Assembly: GCA_026388535.1 (NCBI GenBank)
Contig: JAPLJP010000164.1
Coordinates: 1-35,017, forward strand
Reading direction: 5' to 3'
From: Deltaproteobacteria bacterium
GTDB lineage: Bacteria; Desulfobacterota; Syntrophia; Syntrophales; Smithellaceae
Length of the DNA: 35,017 bases
Shown one piece after another: positions 1 to 8,828 of the stretch (its first letter is position 1; the number at the start of each line of letters is the position of its first letter). A program made the translations under genes and the position numbers. Below the pieces are notes generated by a model. That model saw only the letters and a program-made list of their open reading frames with translations. It searched no databases and was not told where the DNA came from.

Positions 1-1100
1 ATGTTACGTATGTGCCCGGCTCGATCAAAGTCAGTGTCAATGGCGCCGGCTTTGCGGTCAAAACAGACTCAGCGGACAACGATGGGATTAAGTATGACGC
101 GGGAACGAAGTCGGTCATCGCTCCCGACGGCGCGACCACTCTCACAATACCCAGCGGACAGACATGGGCCGTTCAGTTTCAGGCGACCCTCAACGCCGGC
201 ACCTCTTCAGGGAGCGCTGTCGTCAACCAGGCATCTATTCAATTTACCTCCGGCGGCAGCACCATTACGGAGCAGACTAACGGGGATACTTGCCTCGTTT
301 CCCAATTGGCCGGCATTGACCTGACCACCACCGCCACACCTAAAACAGGAGACCCAGGCGACCAGATCATCTATCCTTTCACGGCCGTCAACAACGGTAA
401 CAACCCCGACACCATCAATTTCACCACCCCCCCCACCTCAACGCAGGGATGGACATGGGCTATATGGGCGGACACCAATGGCGACGGGATTCCCGATTAT
501 CTTTTGACCGACACGAACGGCGATGGGAAGAAAGATACCGGAGTTTTGCCCCAGAACGGGACGATCAATCTCCTTGCTGTAGCAACGATTCCGGCGGGAA
601 CAGCAAACGGAACGACTGATACGGTGACGATTTCCGGATTCTCCGTTTTTGACCCGACGAAGACGGACACACTGTCTTTCACTACGACGGTCAGGGCTCC
701 GATATTATCTATGGTTAAAGAGCTTGTGTTTGTTAAAGTGCCCAGCGGCAGTGGTCTTACGGACTGTACTCCGACAAATAAGCAAACCGGAGCAGGTTGT
801 GAAAACACCTACGTTCCCGGTTCGATCCTGACCTATCAGGTGACAGCTACCAACTCCGGTAACGGAAATGCCACTGTTGTCGTGCTCACTGATCTTATAC
901 CTACTCACACGACCTACAAGACCGGCACCATCAGAACCGGCTCGAGCGTCGGCACTTTGACGGCGCGAACTGATGCTACGGACGGGGACGGGGCAGAATT
1001 CAATACGGGTGCCAATGCTATAGTGGTTCCCGACGGCGGCACTTTGACTATCGGTCCCACCGGGACATCGGTCTTTGAATTTCAGGTCACGATTAATTGA
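1..1100 (+). CDS. DUF11-repeat surface protein, C-terminal part (5' end outside window)
   Basis: The frame is open from the window edge (first full codon at base 3) to the TGA ending at 1100, so only the C-terminal ~366 residues are visible. The GTG at 12 used by the ORF track is not convincing as a start, because the same domain continues upstream of it. The visible part contains DUF11-like beta-sandwich repeats with motifs such as YVPGS followed by DGDGxxFNTG-type segments, present near both ends of the fragment. In the middle is a D-rich DTNGDGIPD / DTNGDGKKDTG stretch resembling calcium-binding type-3 repeats. Such repeats usually occur in exported or cell-surface proteins as structural stalks. 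It lies 36 bp upstream of the next DUF11 gene in the same direction, so the two are probably co-transcribed. Specific function is unknown. The protein ends inside a DUF11-like fold, with no visible anchor. Confidence 0.8.
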   Translation, partial: VTYVPGSIKVSVNGAGFAVKTDSADNDGIKYDAGTKSVIAPDGATTLTIPSGQTWAVQFQATLNAGTSSGSAVVNQASIQFTSGGSTITEQTNGDTCLVSQLAGIDLTTTATPKTGDPGDQIIYPFTAVNNGNNPDTINFTTPPTSTQGWTWAIWADTNGDGIPDYLLTDTNGDGKKDTGVLPQNGTINLLAVATIPAGTANGTTDTVTISGFSVFDPTKTDTLSFTTTVRAPILSMVKELVFVKVPSGSGLTDCTPTNKQTGAGCENTYVPGSILTYQVTATNSGNGNATVVVLTDLIPTHTTYKTGTIRTGSSVGTLTARTDATDGDGAEFNTGANAIVVPDGGTLTIGPTGTSVFEFQVTIN

Positions 1101-1136
1101 CGATCGTGATGATTTGTTGAAGTTGAGGATTTCCGC

Positions 1137-4100
1137 ATGAAAGCTTTTCTGCGCCATATAGCAGAAATTGGCTTCCCGCAGGGGAGGTTCTTCGCTATTG
1201 TTCTCGCTGTCGTTTTATGCTTATGGACGGCGGGCGCGATGGCGCTGAGCCCTCCTGTAGGGACGCCCATAGTAAACACGGCCACCGTTCAATACCGCGA
1301 TGCCAACGGGACCGGTGATGCCCTTGGGAGTTCTCTGTCTGCATTAAGCAATACTGTTTCGTTTCCACTTTCCGGCGCACCGCTTCTGCGCATTGAAAAA
1401 ACCGCCGATTCCAATCCGGTTGCCGCAGGCGCTGTCTTTACCTACACTCTCCGCTACGAAAATACCGGCAATGCTTCGGCTACGGGAGTGACACTGATTG
1501 ATACCCTTCCGGCGAATGTTACATTTCAAAGCGCCTCGGCGGGCGGCGTCTATTCGGCGGCAACCCGCACGGTCACCTGGAACATCGGAACACTCATTTC
1601 AGGAACCGGAGGCTTCCTTACGGTGACGGTTCAGGCTCAAGCTGATCTTATCATCGGCACATCCATTATCAATTCAGCGTCGATAACTTCCACGGGGGGT
1701 ATGACAGGTACGGCAAATTTAACAACGACGGTTGGTCTAGGTTCCAATCTGGTATTGGAAAAATCCGGCGCTCCTTCAACAGTGGCGCCCAACAGCACCA
1801 TTAATTACAATTTATCTTATCGCAACATCGGCAACCAGACAGCTCATGGAGTACGCGTTACAGACCAGATGCCTTCAGGCACGGCTTACGTGGCCGGTTC
1901 CGCAACCGCCCCGGGAATTCTTAATGCCAATGTTCTGATCTGGGACATCGGTGATGTGACTGCAGGGAGCAGAGGCGAGTTAACCTTTCAGGTTCGTGTG
2001 TCTTCCCTGGCAGTTTCCGGCCAGCAGATAAATAATCAGGCCTCAATTATCAGCACGGAACAAGCGAAGGCCTCCAACATGGTTGTAACCACAGTTTCAT
2101 CACAATCACTGATGCTGTTAAAAATAGATTCTCCCGATCCGGTGCGTGCCGGAAACAAAATAACCTATACTCTGCAAATTGAAAATACGGGCACCACCCC
2201 GCTGACCGGTATCGTTTTGAGCGATCCTCTGCCGGTAGGAACAACATTTGATTCAGCTGGCAGCGGCGGTGTCGTTGTAGCTGGCAACCGGCAGGTAAAC
2301 TGGAATATCGGCAATCTGGCCGTAGGACAGAAACAGACGGTTACTCTCACCGTATTGGTAGATAAGAATCTGTCCCAGGGCCAGATAATCGAAAACATCG
2401 CCACAGCCACGTCCAACGAAATGGCGACTCAGACGGTTCGAGCTGTCTCCGGCGTGAACGCCAGAACACCGGGGCAAATCGAATTCTTCAATGCCGCCTG
2501 GCAACCCGTTGTCGGCTACATGCACGGCGACACGATCTACATTCAGGTGATTGACCTCGATCAAAACGTCAATCCGACAGTTGCCGAAACGGTTACAATC
2601 GTTCTGACTGATCTGATCACCGGAGATACTGAAAACGTCATTCTTACGGAAACCGGTCCCGGTACGGGCATCTTCCGTGGAAGCATCCCCAGCACATTGA
2701 GCGCAACCGGCAACAACAGCGGCGCTCAGACCGTCGTTGCCAACTCCCGCATTCAGGCTACTTACACGGATTCCCTTGACGATTCCCCGGTCTCCACTGC
2801 CTTGGCCTTGATCGATCCTTTAGGAATTGTCTTCGATTCGATCACGGGGAATCAGGTTTCGGGTGCAGTTGTCACTCTCCGGAATTGGAACGGCGTTACC
2901 AACACCTGCGATCTGACCAGCTGGCCTACTCTGCCGCCCGGTCAGGTCAACCCGGCGGTTGCTACAGGCGCTGACGGCAAGTTTGCGTTTCCCCTTGTTC
3001 CCGCCGGAGATTACTGTTTTGATGTTACGCCACCTGCTGGCTATGTCTTTCCCTCGGTGGTATCCAATACGGATCTGCCCGCCGGTTTCAACATCGGCAA
3101 TGGATCACGAGGAGATAAATTCACCCTGAGCATCGGAGATCCGGCCCTGATACGCGATATCCCGGTGGACCCGCCGATAGGAAGACTCACCGTCACAAAA
3201 ACCGCCAACAAGACAACTGCGGCCATAGGTGATATGATCGGCTATAGCCTGAAAATTACAAACGCCGGAGAGGCTCCGGTCAGTAACATCACGCTAACTG
3301 ACGTGATGCCCCACGGCGTTCAGTATATTTCTGGATCATCCCGACTCAACGGTTCCCCGATAGCCGATCCTCAGCTGACAAGTCATCGAACCTTTGCCTG
3401 GTCCTTCGCCAGCCTCGCTCCGGGCGTGGCTTTGGAAATCACTTACCGAGCGGTGGTTGGTCCTGACGCTCAGCGGGGCGATGGTATCAATACAGTTTTT
3501 GCTTTGGGCTTGAGTCTTGGCCGAACAATTGCCTCCAATACGGCATCGTTTAAGATTAAAATCACGGCGGGGATATTTACCGAAAAAGGGACAATCATCG
3601 GAAAAATTTTCCTCGATCGTGATGGAAACAGAATTCAAAATCAAGGGGATCGCGACAAGGCCGGCAAGCCGGATGAACCGGGCATAGCCAATGTGGTCCT
3701 CTATCTTGAAGACGGGACACGGGTCATTACCGACTCAAGCGGCAAATATTCTATTCTTGGTATTCTGCCGGGAACCCATGTCTTGAGGGTTGACGAAACA
3801 TCCTTGCCCAAAGGTCTGTTCCTGGTTCCACTCTCCAATCGTTTTCTCGGAGACGGTGATTCTCAATTTGTGGATATGACGCCGGGCGGCCTCTTCAAAG
3901 CAGATTTTGCCGTCGAGCGCCGGGGACAGGAACCGGTCAAAGAAGAACTCCGGAAAGAAGAAAAAACAACCACCGCAACGCTCCGCACTACAAAGCTCTT
4001 CTTTGCACCTTCTGCTGAAGATGCCGCAGATGATGTGCTTTCGTCAGCCCCACAGGAAGTTTCTCCTGAATCCGAAGGCACTGTTGAGCAAACCGCAGCT

Positions 4101-7100
4101 TTGCCCATGTCGTCCGGCCTGGCAAACGGTAAGGAAACATCGGTGTTTGGGGAAGGTGGGTCGGATAGTTTCTCCGGACAACCCGAGACCGCATCTACAA
4201 TTGAAGCTCAGGAGAAATCCTCGTCGGATACTCAAAAAGCATTTAACGAATCGGCAGAGGCGACTTCTCCCCGGCAGTCGGTAAAAACAGTCAGCAGTAA
4301 ATGGCAAGAGGATATAAAAACGATGACGCCGGAATTGGCATTCCTCAGCCCGACCGATGCAACAACGACGCTCCGCAAGCAGATTCGCGTCGTTCTTAAA
4401 GCGCCCTTCGGAACAGAACCGTTCCTTTCCGTCAACGGCAAGCCTGTTGCCGCTAATCAGATTGGAAGCAAGATTGAGTATAAGAAGGGGCAGGTGGTGA
4501 TCTACGAGTATATTGATATCCACTTGAACATGGGCGAAGAAAATATTTTGAAGGCGGAGATTAAAGACCAATTCGGTATTTCCCGTGGGGCAAAACAGAT
4601 TACCGTGACGACCGCCGGGGCCCCTGAACGGATCGACATCAAGATGGATAAGGCGGAAATTCCCGCGGACGGAACGTCCCGGATAAAAGTTCAAGTGTCT
4701 CTCCGGGACAAAAAAGGAATGATTGTATCCGATGTGGGTTTTGCCACCGTTTCAGTCTCAGCCGGTGAGATAGTCGAGAAGGATGCGGATCCGCGTATGG
4801 AAGAACACCAGATCGCACTCAGTGAGGGTAACGGCGTTTTTACGATTCAGGCTCCCCGGGAGACGGGTGAGGCCGAGATCACAGTTTCTGTAAATGACCG
4901 CCATGAAACAACTAAGATATTCTTTTCCCCCCATCTCAGGGATCTCTTTATGGTCGGAATTGGTGAGATCAAAATCGGTTACGGCCAAACGAAAGGAGAT
5001 TACGGCTATCTGAAGGATCAAACATGGTTTGACGACGGTCTTTACAAGAATGGCCGGGGGGCGTTCTTTATGAAAGGAAAATTCTTTAAGGATGTTCTTA
5101 TTACCGCTGCCTATGATTCGGACAAGAAAAAACGTGACGATCTCTTCCGGGAGAATGACACCACGTTCGATACGGAAGATAAGTATCCTATTTACGGCGA
5201 CGAAAGCAAGACCGGTTACGAGGCTCTTTCCGCGGACAAATTGTATCTCAAAGTCGAGAAAAATCGTTCCTACCTTCTTTATGGCGATTACAGAACAGAC
5301 CTGAATGATGCGCGGTTGGCCGCTTACAACCGTTCCTTCAATGGTCTCAAATATGAATTAAATACTCCGCGGTTCAAAATACGCGCTTTCGGAAGTTATA
5401 CGGATCAGACGCAGGTGATGGACGCGCTTCCCGGCAAGGGAATATCGGGCTATTATTATTTGACCAAACGTCCGGTTATGGAAGGCTCCGAACGGGTTGT
5501 CATCGAAGTACGCGACCGCTATCGGACGGACATTGTTTTGAGCCGGGAAAGCAAGTCCCGAGGCAGCGATTACGAAATCGATTACGATCAGGGCGCTCTG
5601 CTCTTCAAGGGACCGATTCCGAGCCATGACGGCGATTATAATCCATTCTATATCGTGGTCAGCTATGAAAGCAAATCGAACGGTGAACAATATTATGTCT
5701 ACGGAGGTCGTGGCGCATTCAAGATTATCGATCCTCTGGAGATCGGCGTGACAGGCGTTATTGAGGAAAAAGCCCTCGGCAATTACCAACTCTTTGGAAC
5801 GGACATGACCCTTAATCTGCCTAAAAAGACCGTGGTCAAAGCGGAATATGCCGAGACCAGGGCCATTTTCGAAGAAAGCAGCCTCTTTAACTGGCAGTCT
5901 GATCGCGGCTGGTCAGTCGGTGTGGAAAGCGAGCCGCTCGACAAGTTGAAACTGAAAGGCTATTACCGGACACTGGGCAATTATTTTATGAATATGTCAG
6001 CTGCGGATGTCTCCCGTGGATCAACGAAATACGGGTTTGATGCAATTTACACACTTCGTCCGGACACTCAGATCCATGGCCAATTCTTTGATGAGAAGGA
6101 CGATCTTAACAACATGTATCACCGCCTGGCCTCTATCGGGGCTCAGACGAAATACAATAAAACAAAGTTCAGCGCCGAGCTCTCGAACGAATCCTCAAAT
6201 GCTAACTATATTCCACCGACGAGCACCACAACCCGGAGCCCGTTTGATGTCAGCCAAGACATTCCCCGGGAATTGACGGCCGCCAAGATTGGCATGGAGA
6301 CAGAGCTAAGAGATGATCTATCATTTATGCTCAGTCATAAACACAACCTTGCCGGTGATAACTTCCATACGACCCAGGCGGGTCTTAATTATCAACTCAA
6401 CAAATTAAATCGCCTCTATCTGCGTGAAGAGTATCAACAATACCAGGACCGCAGCGAAACGCGCACACTTTTCGGCGCCGAGTCTCAGGTGATCAAAAAC
6501 ACTGTTGCCTTCAACGAATACCGGCTGTCTAACGCCGCTGACGGTGCGCGGAACCAGTCGGTTATAGGCCTCCGGAATAAATTCTTTCTAGGGAAAGCAA
6601 TAACGGGCAATGCCACTGCGGAATATCTCCGGACGATCAGCGGTGCTCAGCGTCAGGGAGAACCGGATGCGGTGGCCCTATCGTTGGGACTGGAATATCT
6701 TGCTCCCAAAAACACCAAGATCATAAGCCGATTTGAACATCGTCGGGAATTGATGGATAGCGGCAGGGATTCCTATCTGGGAGAATTGGGCGTAGCTTAT
6801 AAGCTTAATCCGGATTATTCGCTTCTCGCAAGTGAAAGATTCTTTACAGAAGAAGGGGGGACGACTGGGCGCCATACGACTTCCCGGACCATGATGGGGC
6901 TGGCCTACAGGCCGCTCTTATCAAACCAGTTTAACGCCCTGACCAAGATGGAATACAAACACGAAACGAATTCAGGCGCCTCACCGGCCCTGCAGGAAGA
7001 CGCCTATATCTTCTCCGGAGAAGGGATTTGGCAGGCAACCTCGAAGCTCCAACTGACAGGGAAGTATGCAGGGAAGCTGTCCAGTGATGAGGATTTTTCG

Positions 7101-7382
7101 GCCTATACAGACCTCATATCGGCACGGTTCATTTATGACCTGACTGATCGCTGGGATGTGGGCGCAGAATACCGTCTCCTTACCAGCCATGCAGTGAACA
7201 CCTGCTACCAAGGCGGCTCCGTTGAAGTCGGCTACCGGATCATCAAAAACCTCTGGGCATCCGTCGGGTATTCCTTTGATAAATTCGACGCCGATCTAAC
7301 CGGTGACGGCTATCAGGGGAATGGGCCTTATTTGAAGCTCCGTTTCAAATTTGACGAAACAATCCTGCGAAGCATGAAATAA
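1137..7382 (+). CDS. Giant exported protein: DUF11/Ig-like stalk joined to a C-terminal outer-membrane beta-barrel
   Basis: 2081 aa; ATG preceded by GAGGA. Residues ~1-36 form a signal peptide (basic start, long hydrophobic core, AMA-type cleavage region). DUF11 domains follow at about 83-205, 205-325, 325-440 and 683-800, each opening with a pattern like LxxxKxxxxxPVxAG and an NTG/NIG turn. SdrD-B/carboxypeptidase-regulatory-like folds lie at ~555-650 and ~818-915, then a low-complexity Glu/Ser/Thr linker (~920-1060), one Ig-like domain (~1065-1160) and an invasin-type Big_1-like domain (~1162-1260, DKAEIPADGTS). From ~1265 to the end the sequence is rich in alternating aromatic/polar strands with short turns (GDYRTD, YLKLRFKF), as in a large outer-membrane beta-barrel. 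This is inferred from pattern, not a family match. An adhesin or surface scaffold anchored by its own barrel is the likeliest role; the substrate or partner is unknown. Confidence 0.85.
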   Translation: MKAFLRHIAEIGFPQGRFFAIVLAVVLCLWTAGAMALSPPVGTPIVNTATVQYRDANGTGDALGSSLSALSNTVSFPLSGAPLLRIEKTADSNPVAAGAVFTYTLRYENTGNASATGVTLIDTLPANVTFQSASAGGVYSAATRTVTWNIGTLISGTGGFLTVTVQAQADLIIGTSIINSASITSTGGMTGTANLTTTVGLGSNLVLEKSGAPSTVAPNSTINYNLSYRNIGNQTAHGVRVTDQMPSGTAYVAGSATAPGILNANVLIWDIGDVTAGSRGELTFQVRVSSLAVSGQQINNQASIISTEQAKASNMVVTTVSSQSLMLLKIDSPDPVRAGNKITYTLQIENTGTTPLTGIVLSDPLPVGTTFDSAGSGGVVVAGNRQVNWNIGNLAVGQKQTVTLTVLVDKNLSQGQIIENIATATSNEMATQTVRAVSGVNARTPGQIEFFNAAWQPVVGYMHGDTIYIQVIDLDQNVNPTVAETVTIVLTDLITGDTENVILTETGPGTGIFRGSIPSTLSATGNNSGAQTVVANSRIQATYTDSLDDSPVSTALALIDPLGIVFDSITGNQVSGAVVTLRNWNGVTNTCDLTSWPTLPPGQVNPAVATGADGKFAFPLVPAGDYCFDVTPPAGYVFPSVVSNTDLPAGFNIGNGSRGDKFTLSIGDPALIRDIPVDPPIGRLTVTKTANKTTAAIGDMIGYSLKITNAGEAPVSNITLTDVMPHGVQYISGSSRLNGSPIADPQLTSHRTFAWSFASLAPGVALEITYRAVVGPDAQRGDGINTVFALGLSLGRTIASNTASFKIKITAGIFTEKGTIIGKIFLDRDGNRIQNQGDRDKAGKPDEPGIANVVLYLEDGTRVITDSSGKYSILGILPGTHVLRVDETSLPKGLFLVPLSNRFLGDGDSQFVDMTPGGLFKADFAVERRGQEPVKEELRKEEKTTTATLRTTKLFFAPSAEDAADDVLSSAPQEVSPESEGTVEQTAALPMSSGLANGKETSVFGEGGSDSFSGQPETASTIEAQEKSSSDTQKAFNESAEATSPRQSVKTVSSKWQEDIKTMTPELAFLSPTDATTTLRKQIRVVLKAPFGTEPFLSVNGKPVAANQIGSKIEYKKGQVVIYEYIDIHLNMGEENILKAEIKDQFGISRGAKQITVTTAGAPERIDIKMDKAEIPADGTSRIKVQVSLRDKKGMIVSDVGFATVSVSAGEIVEKDADPRMEEHQIALSEGNGVFTIQAPRETGEAEITVSVNDRHETTKIFFSPHLRDLFMVGIGEIKIGYGQTKGDYGYLKDQTWFDDGLYKNGRGAFFMKGKFFKDVLITAAYDSDKKKRDDLFRENDTTFDTEDKYPIYGDESKTGYEALSADKLYLKVEKNRSYLLYGDYRTDLNDARLAAYNRSFNGLKYELNTPRFKIRAFGSYTDQTQVMDALPGKGISGYYYLTKRPVMEGSERVVIEVRDRYRTDIVLSRESKSRGSDYEIDYDQGALLFKGPIPSHDGDYNPFYIVVSYESKSNGEQYYVYGGRGAFKIIDPLEIGVTGVIEEKALGNYQLFGTDMTLNLPKKTVVKAEYAETRAIFEESSLFNWQSDRGWSVGVESEPLDKLKLKGYYRTLGNYFMNMSAADVSRGSTKYGFDAIYTLRPDTQIHGQFFDEKDDLNNMYHRLASIGAQTKYNKTKFSAELSNESSNANYIPPTSTTTRSPFDVSQDIPRELTAAKIGMETELRDDLSFMLSHKHNLAGDNFHTTQAGLNYQLNKLNRLYLREEYQQYQDRSETRTLFGAESQVIKNTVAFNEYRLSNAADGARNQSVIGLRNKFFLGKAITGNATAEYLRTISGAQRQGEPDAVALSLGLEYLAPKNTKIISRFEHRRELMDSGRDSYLGELGVAYKLNPDYSLLASERFFTEEGGTTGRHTTSRTMMGLAYRPLLSNQFNALTKMEYKHETNSGASPALQEDAYIFSGEGIWQATSKLQLTGKYAGKLSSDEDFSAYTDLISARFIYDLTDRWDVGAEYRLLTSHAVNTCYQGGSVEVGYRIIKNLWASVGYSFDKFDADLTGDGYQGNGPYLKLRFKFDETILRSMK

Positions 7383-7511
7383 TCCGCGGAAAAAAATCGT
7401 TAATCTTTTTCTAATTGTACAACTGTATACTGAAATAAAAAAATCATTGTTAATTATTTGATTATAAAGATTATTAGGATAGTGATTGCACGTGGATATC
7501 CCGCTTTGCGT

Positions 7512-7567
7512 GATAATTCGACTAACGCTTCAAACTTCACTTCATTCGTTTTCAGCAAGCCTCATTA
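7512..7567 (-). repeat. Dispersed hairpin repeat, copy 1 of a direct pair
   Basis: 56-bp unit opening with GATAATTCGACTAACGCTTC and ending CTCATTA. It matches the unit at 7635-7690 with four substitutions. Read on the minus strand it carries the GAAGTTTGAAGCGTTAG...GAATTATC signature shared with copies near 23457, 26671 and 29471. Confidence 0.85.
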
Positions 7568-7634
7568 CAACTAGCAGATATTACTGCGCTTTAATTGTAA
7601 TACCTGAGTTTCATTAACCCCGCGTCGCTTCGGG

Positions 7635-7690
7635 GATAATTCGACTAACGCTTCAAACTTCACTTCGTTCGTTTTCAGCGAGTCTTATTA
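7635..7690 (-). repeat. Dispersed hairpin repeat, copy 2 of a direct pair
   Basis: 56-bp unit with 52 of 56 bases identical to 7512-7567, starting 123 bp downstream of it. It is preceded directly by the small hairpin CCCCG...CGGGG. Same family as the other intergenic repeats carrying the GATAATTC junction. Confidence 0.85.
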
Positions 7691-7750
7691 TAAAAATCCT
7701 TGATTTTCGTTCTAGTTTGGTATAGAAACCACCCCTACTAATTTTTAGGA

Positions 7751-7791
7751 CTCCTTGCCCGTGTAGTCATGGGCTTTAGAGCCGAAAGGAG
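7751..7791 (+). promoter_or_regulatory. rpsF leader hairpin, candidate S6:S18 (bS6:bS18) autoregulatory site
   Basis: CTCCTT (7751-7756) is complementary to AAGGAG (7786-7791), the rpsF ribosome binding site, and GCCC (7757-7760) pairs with GGGC (7771-7774). The 3' side carries an unpaired TTTAGAGCCG containing CCG next to the outer stem. Known S6:S18 leader motifs in many bacteria are hairpins just upstream of rpsF with a bulged CCG that mimics the 16S rRNA binding site. The fit in position and shape is seen; function is inferred. Stabilising this hairpin by protein binding would hide the ribosome binding site, giving feedback control of the rpsF-rpsR operon. Confidence 0.6.
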
Positions 7792-7797
7792 AAAGTT

Positions 7798-8283
7798 TTG
7801 CAAAGATACGAAGTTATAGCCATAGTTTTATCCAATGTAAATGATGACGACATCACCGCGTTAATCGAACGCAGCCAGACAATTATTACCGACCGCAAAG
7901 GTGTTATTGCCAAGATAGACAAGTGGGGTAAAAGACATCTTGCCTATGAAATCAAAAAACAAAAAGACGGGTACTATTTCCTTATCGATTTCTCCGGTGA
8001 CGGAGCTGTTGTTGCGGAAATTGAAAGAAATTATAAAATTGATGACCGCGTCCTGAAATTCATTACAGTGAAAAAAGAGGGGGCGACAACCCGGGAAGGC
8101 ATTGATCAGGAGATTGCCACGGCTGAGGCAAAACGTACCCAGGCGCGAGCGGAAGGTGAAACCGCTGGTTCAGTTGAAGGAAAATCTATCCGCCAGATAG
8201 AAAAAGCCACGGAAGAAACAAAACCTGCCGTTTCTTCATCCAGAAAAAACATTAAAGAAGAAACATCAGCGAAAGGGGAATAA
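7798..8283 (+). CDS. rpsF: 30S ribosomal protein bS6
   Basis: Small-subunit ribosomal protein that binds the central domain of 16S rRNA together with bS18. The start is TTG: an AAGGAG sits seven bases upstream and the protein then begins QRYEVIAIVLSN, the usual S6 N-terminus. Typical S6 features are the KIDKWGKRHLAYEIKKQKDGYY segment and the ERNYKIDDRVLKFITVK strand. At 161 aa it is longer than the ~95-130 aa of most S6 proteins, because of a charged C-terminal tail (from about residue 100) rich in Glu, Lys, Ala and Thr, probably disordered. It is the first gene of rpsF-rpsR-DUF2232-rplI-dnaB and lies directly behind the leader hairpin proposed to regulate it. Confidence 0.97.
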   Translation: MQRYEVIAIVLSNVNDDDITALIERSQTIITDRKGVIAKIDKWGKRHLAYEIKKQKDGYYFLIDFSGDGAVVAEIERNYKIDDRVLKFITVKKEGATTREGIDQEIATAEAKRTQARAEGETAGSVEGKSIRQIEKATEETKPAVSSSRKNIKEETSAKGE

Positions 8284-8286
8284 GCA

Positions 8287-8559
8287 ATGTCAATACCAAA
8301 CGGAGATAAAACCAGTCGATATCCCCAGAAAAAATTTTTTCATAGAAAAAAGTTTTGCCGTTTCTGCACGGATTCCAATATAAAGATTGACTATAAAAAT
8401 CCCGCCATTCTCAATAATTTTGTTACTGAGCGTGGCAAGATTATGCCGCGCAGAATAACCGGCAATTGCGCCAGTCATCAGAGGGAACTTGCCGTAGCGA
8501 TAAAACGCGCCCGGATGATTGCTATTATGCCTTTTGTGACCGCTGACGGAAAATACTAA
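8287..8559 (+). CDS. rpsR: 30S ribosomal protein bS18
   Basis: 90 aa, starting three bases after the rpsF stop, so translation is probably coupled. S18 binds 16S rRNA as a heterodimer with S6. The core is recognisable: [11 protein letters not shown], then [22 protein letters not shown], then [19 protein letters not shown]. It has a CxxC pair plus CxxH (C...H in NCASH), the arrangement of zinc-binding ('C+') forms of S18; zinc binding is inferred. The N-terminal ~15 residues ([15 protein letters not shown]) are an unconserved basic tail. Antisense ORFs over this gene are shadows. Confidence 0.97.
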   Translation: MSIPNGDKTSRYPQKKFFHRKKFCRFCTDSNIKIDYKNPAILNNFVTERGKIMPRRITGNCASHQRELAVAIKRARMIAIMPFVTADGKY

Positions 8560-8828
8560 ATTTGTAAACTGAATTGATTGTATCTTTCCAGTAAAAAAAA
8601 CCGGTTAATTCGTGTTTTTTAGGGAGCGACTGCTTCTATACAATTTGCATTGGATTGAAATTAATCCCGCGACTTGGAATTCTCCTAATCAAGCCTAGGG
8701 GGTGCCACTCTTGCGTAGATTCCCGATGAGGCGGTGTCTGTTTATACGGCGTTGTCGTTTTCCCCGAAACAATTAATCGTTCCAATATGATTGCATGAAA
8801 GTATCAGGTTTTGAGCAGGTTATAGTCC
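8560..8828. other. Intergenic stretch between rpsR and the DUF2232 gene
   Basis: 269 bases with no convincing ORF. The wide gap for an otherwise tight operon suggests that a promoter or processing site may lie here, but no clear -35/-10 pair or strong hairpin was found. Confidence 0.4.

Larger units (their letters stand above)
7383..7750. other. Repeat-bearing intergenic region upstream of rpsF
   Basis: No credible gene is seen here. The first ~120 bases are AT-rich. They are followed by two near-identical 56-bp repeat copies (annotated separately), each preceded by a small GC-rich segment (CCCGCTTTGCG; CCCCGcgtcgcttCGGGG, a hairpin). A possible weak sigma70 promoter for rpsF is TTGATT (7700-7705) with TATAGA (7721-7726), but the 15-bp spacer is short, so this is only tentative. 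Confidence 0.5.

Noticed and set aside
4044-4694. 216-aa minus-strand ORF
   Set aside because: Antisense to the continuous 2081-aa frame, with no recognisable domain or ribosome binding site.
1-7382. The two DUF11 genes as one frameshifted protein
   Set aside because: The first ends in a clean TGA, and the second has its own ribosome binding site, ATG and full signal peptide after 36 bp.
7512-7690. CRISPR-like direct repeats
   Set aside because: Only two units with unequal, repeat-related surroundings, and other copies are dispersed. No array periodicity and no cas genes.
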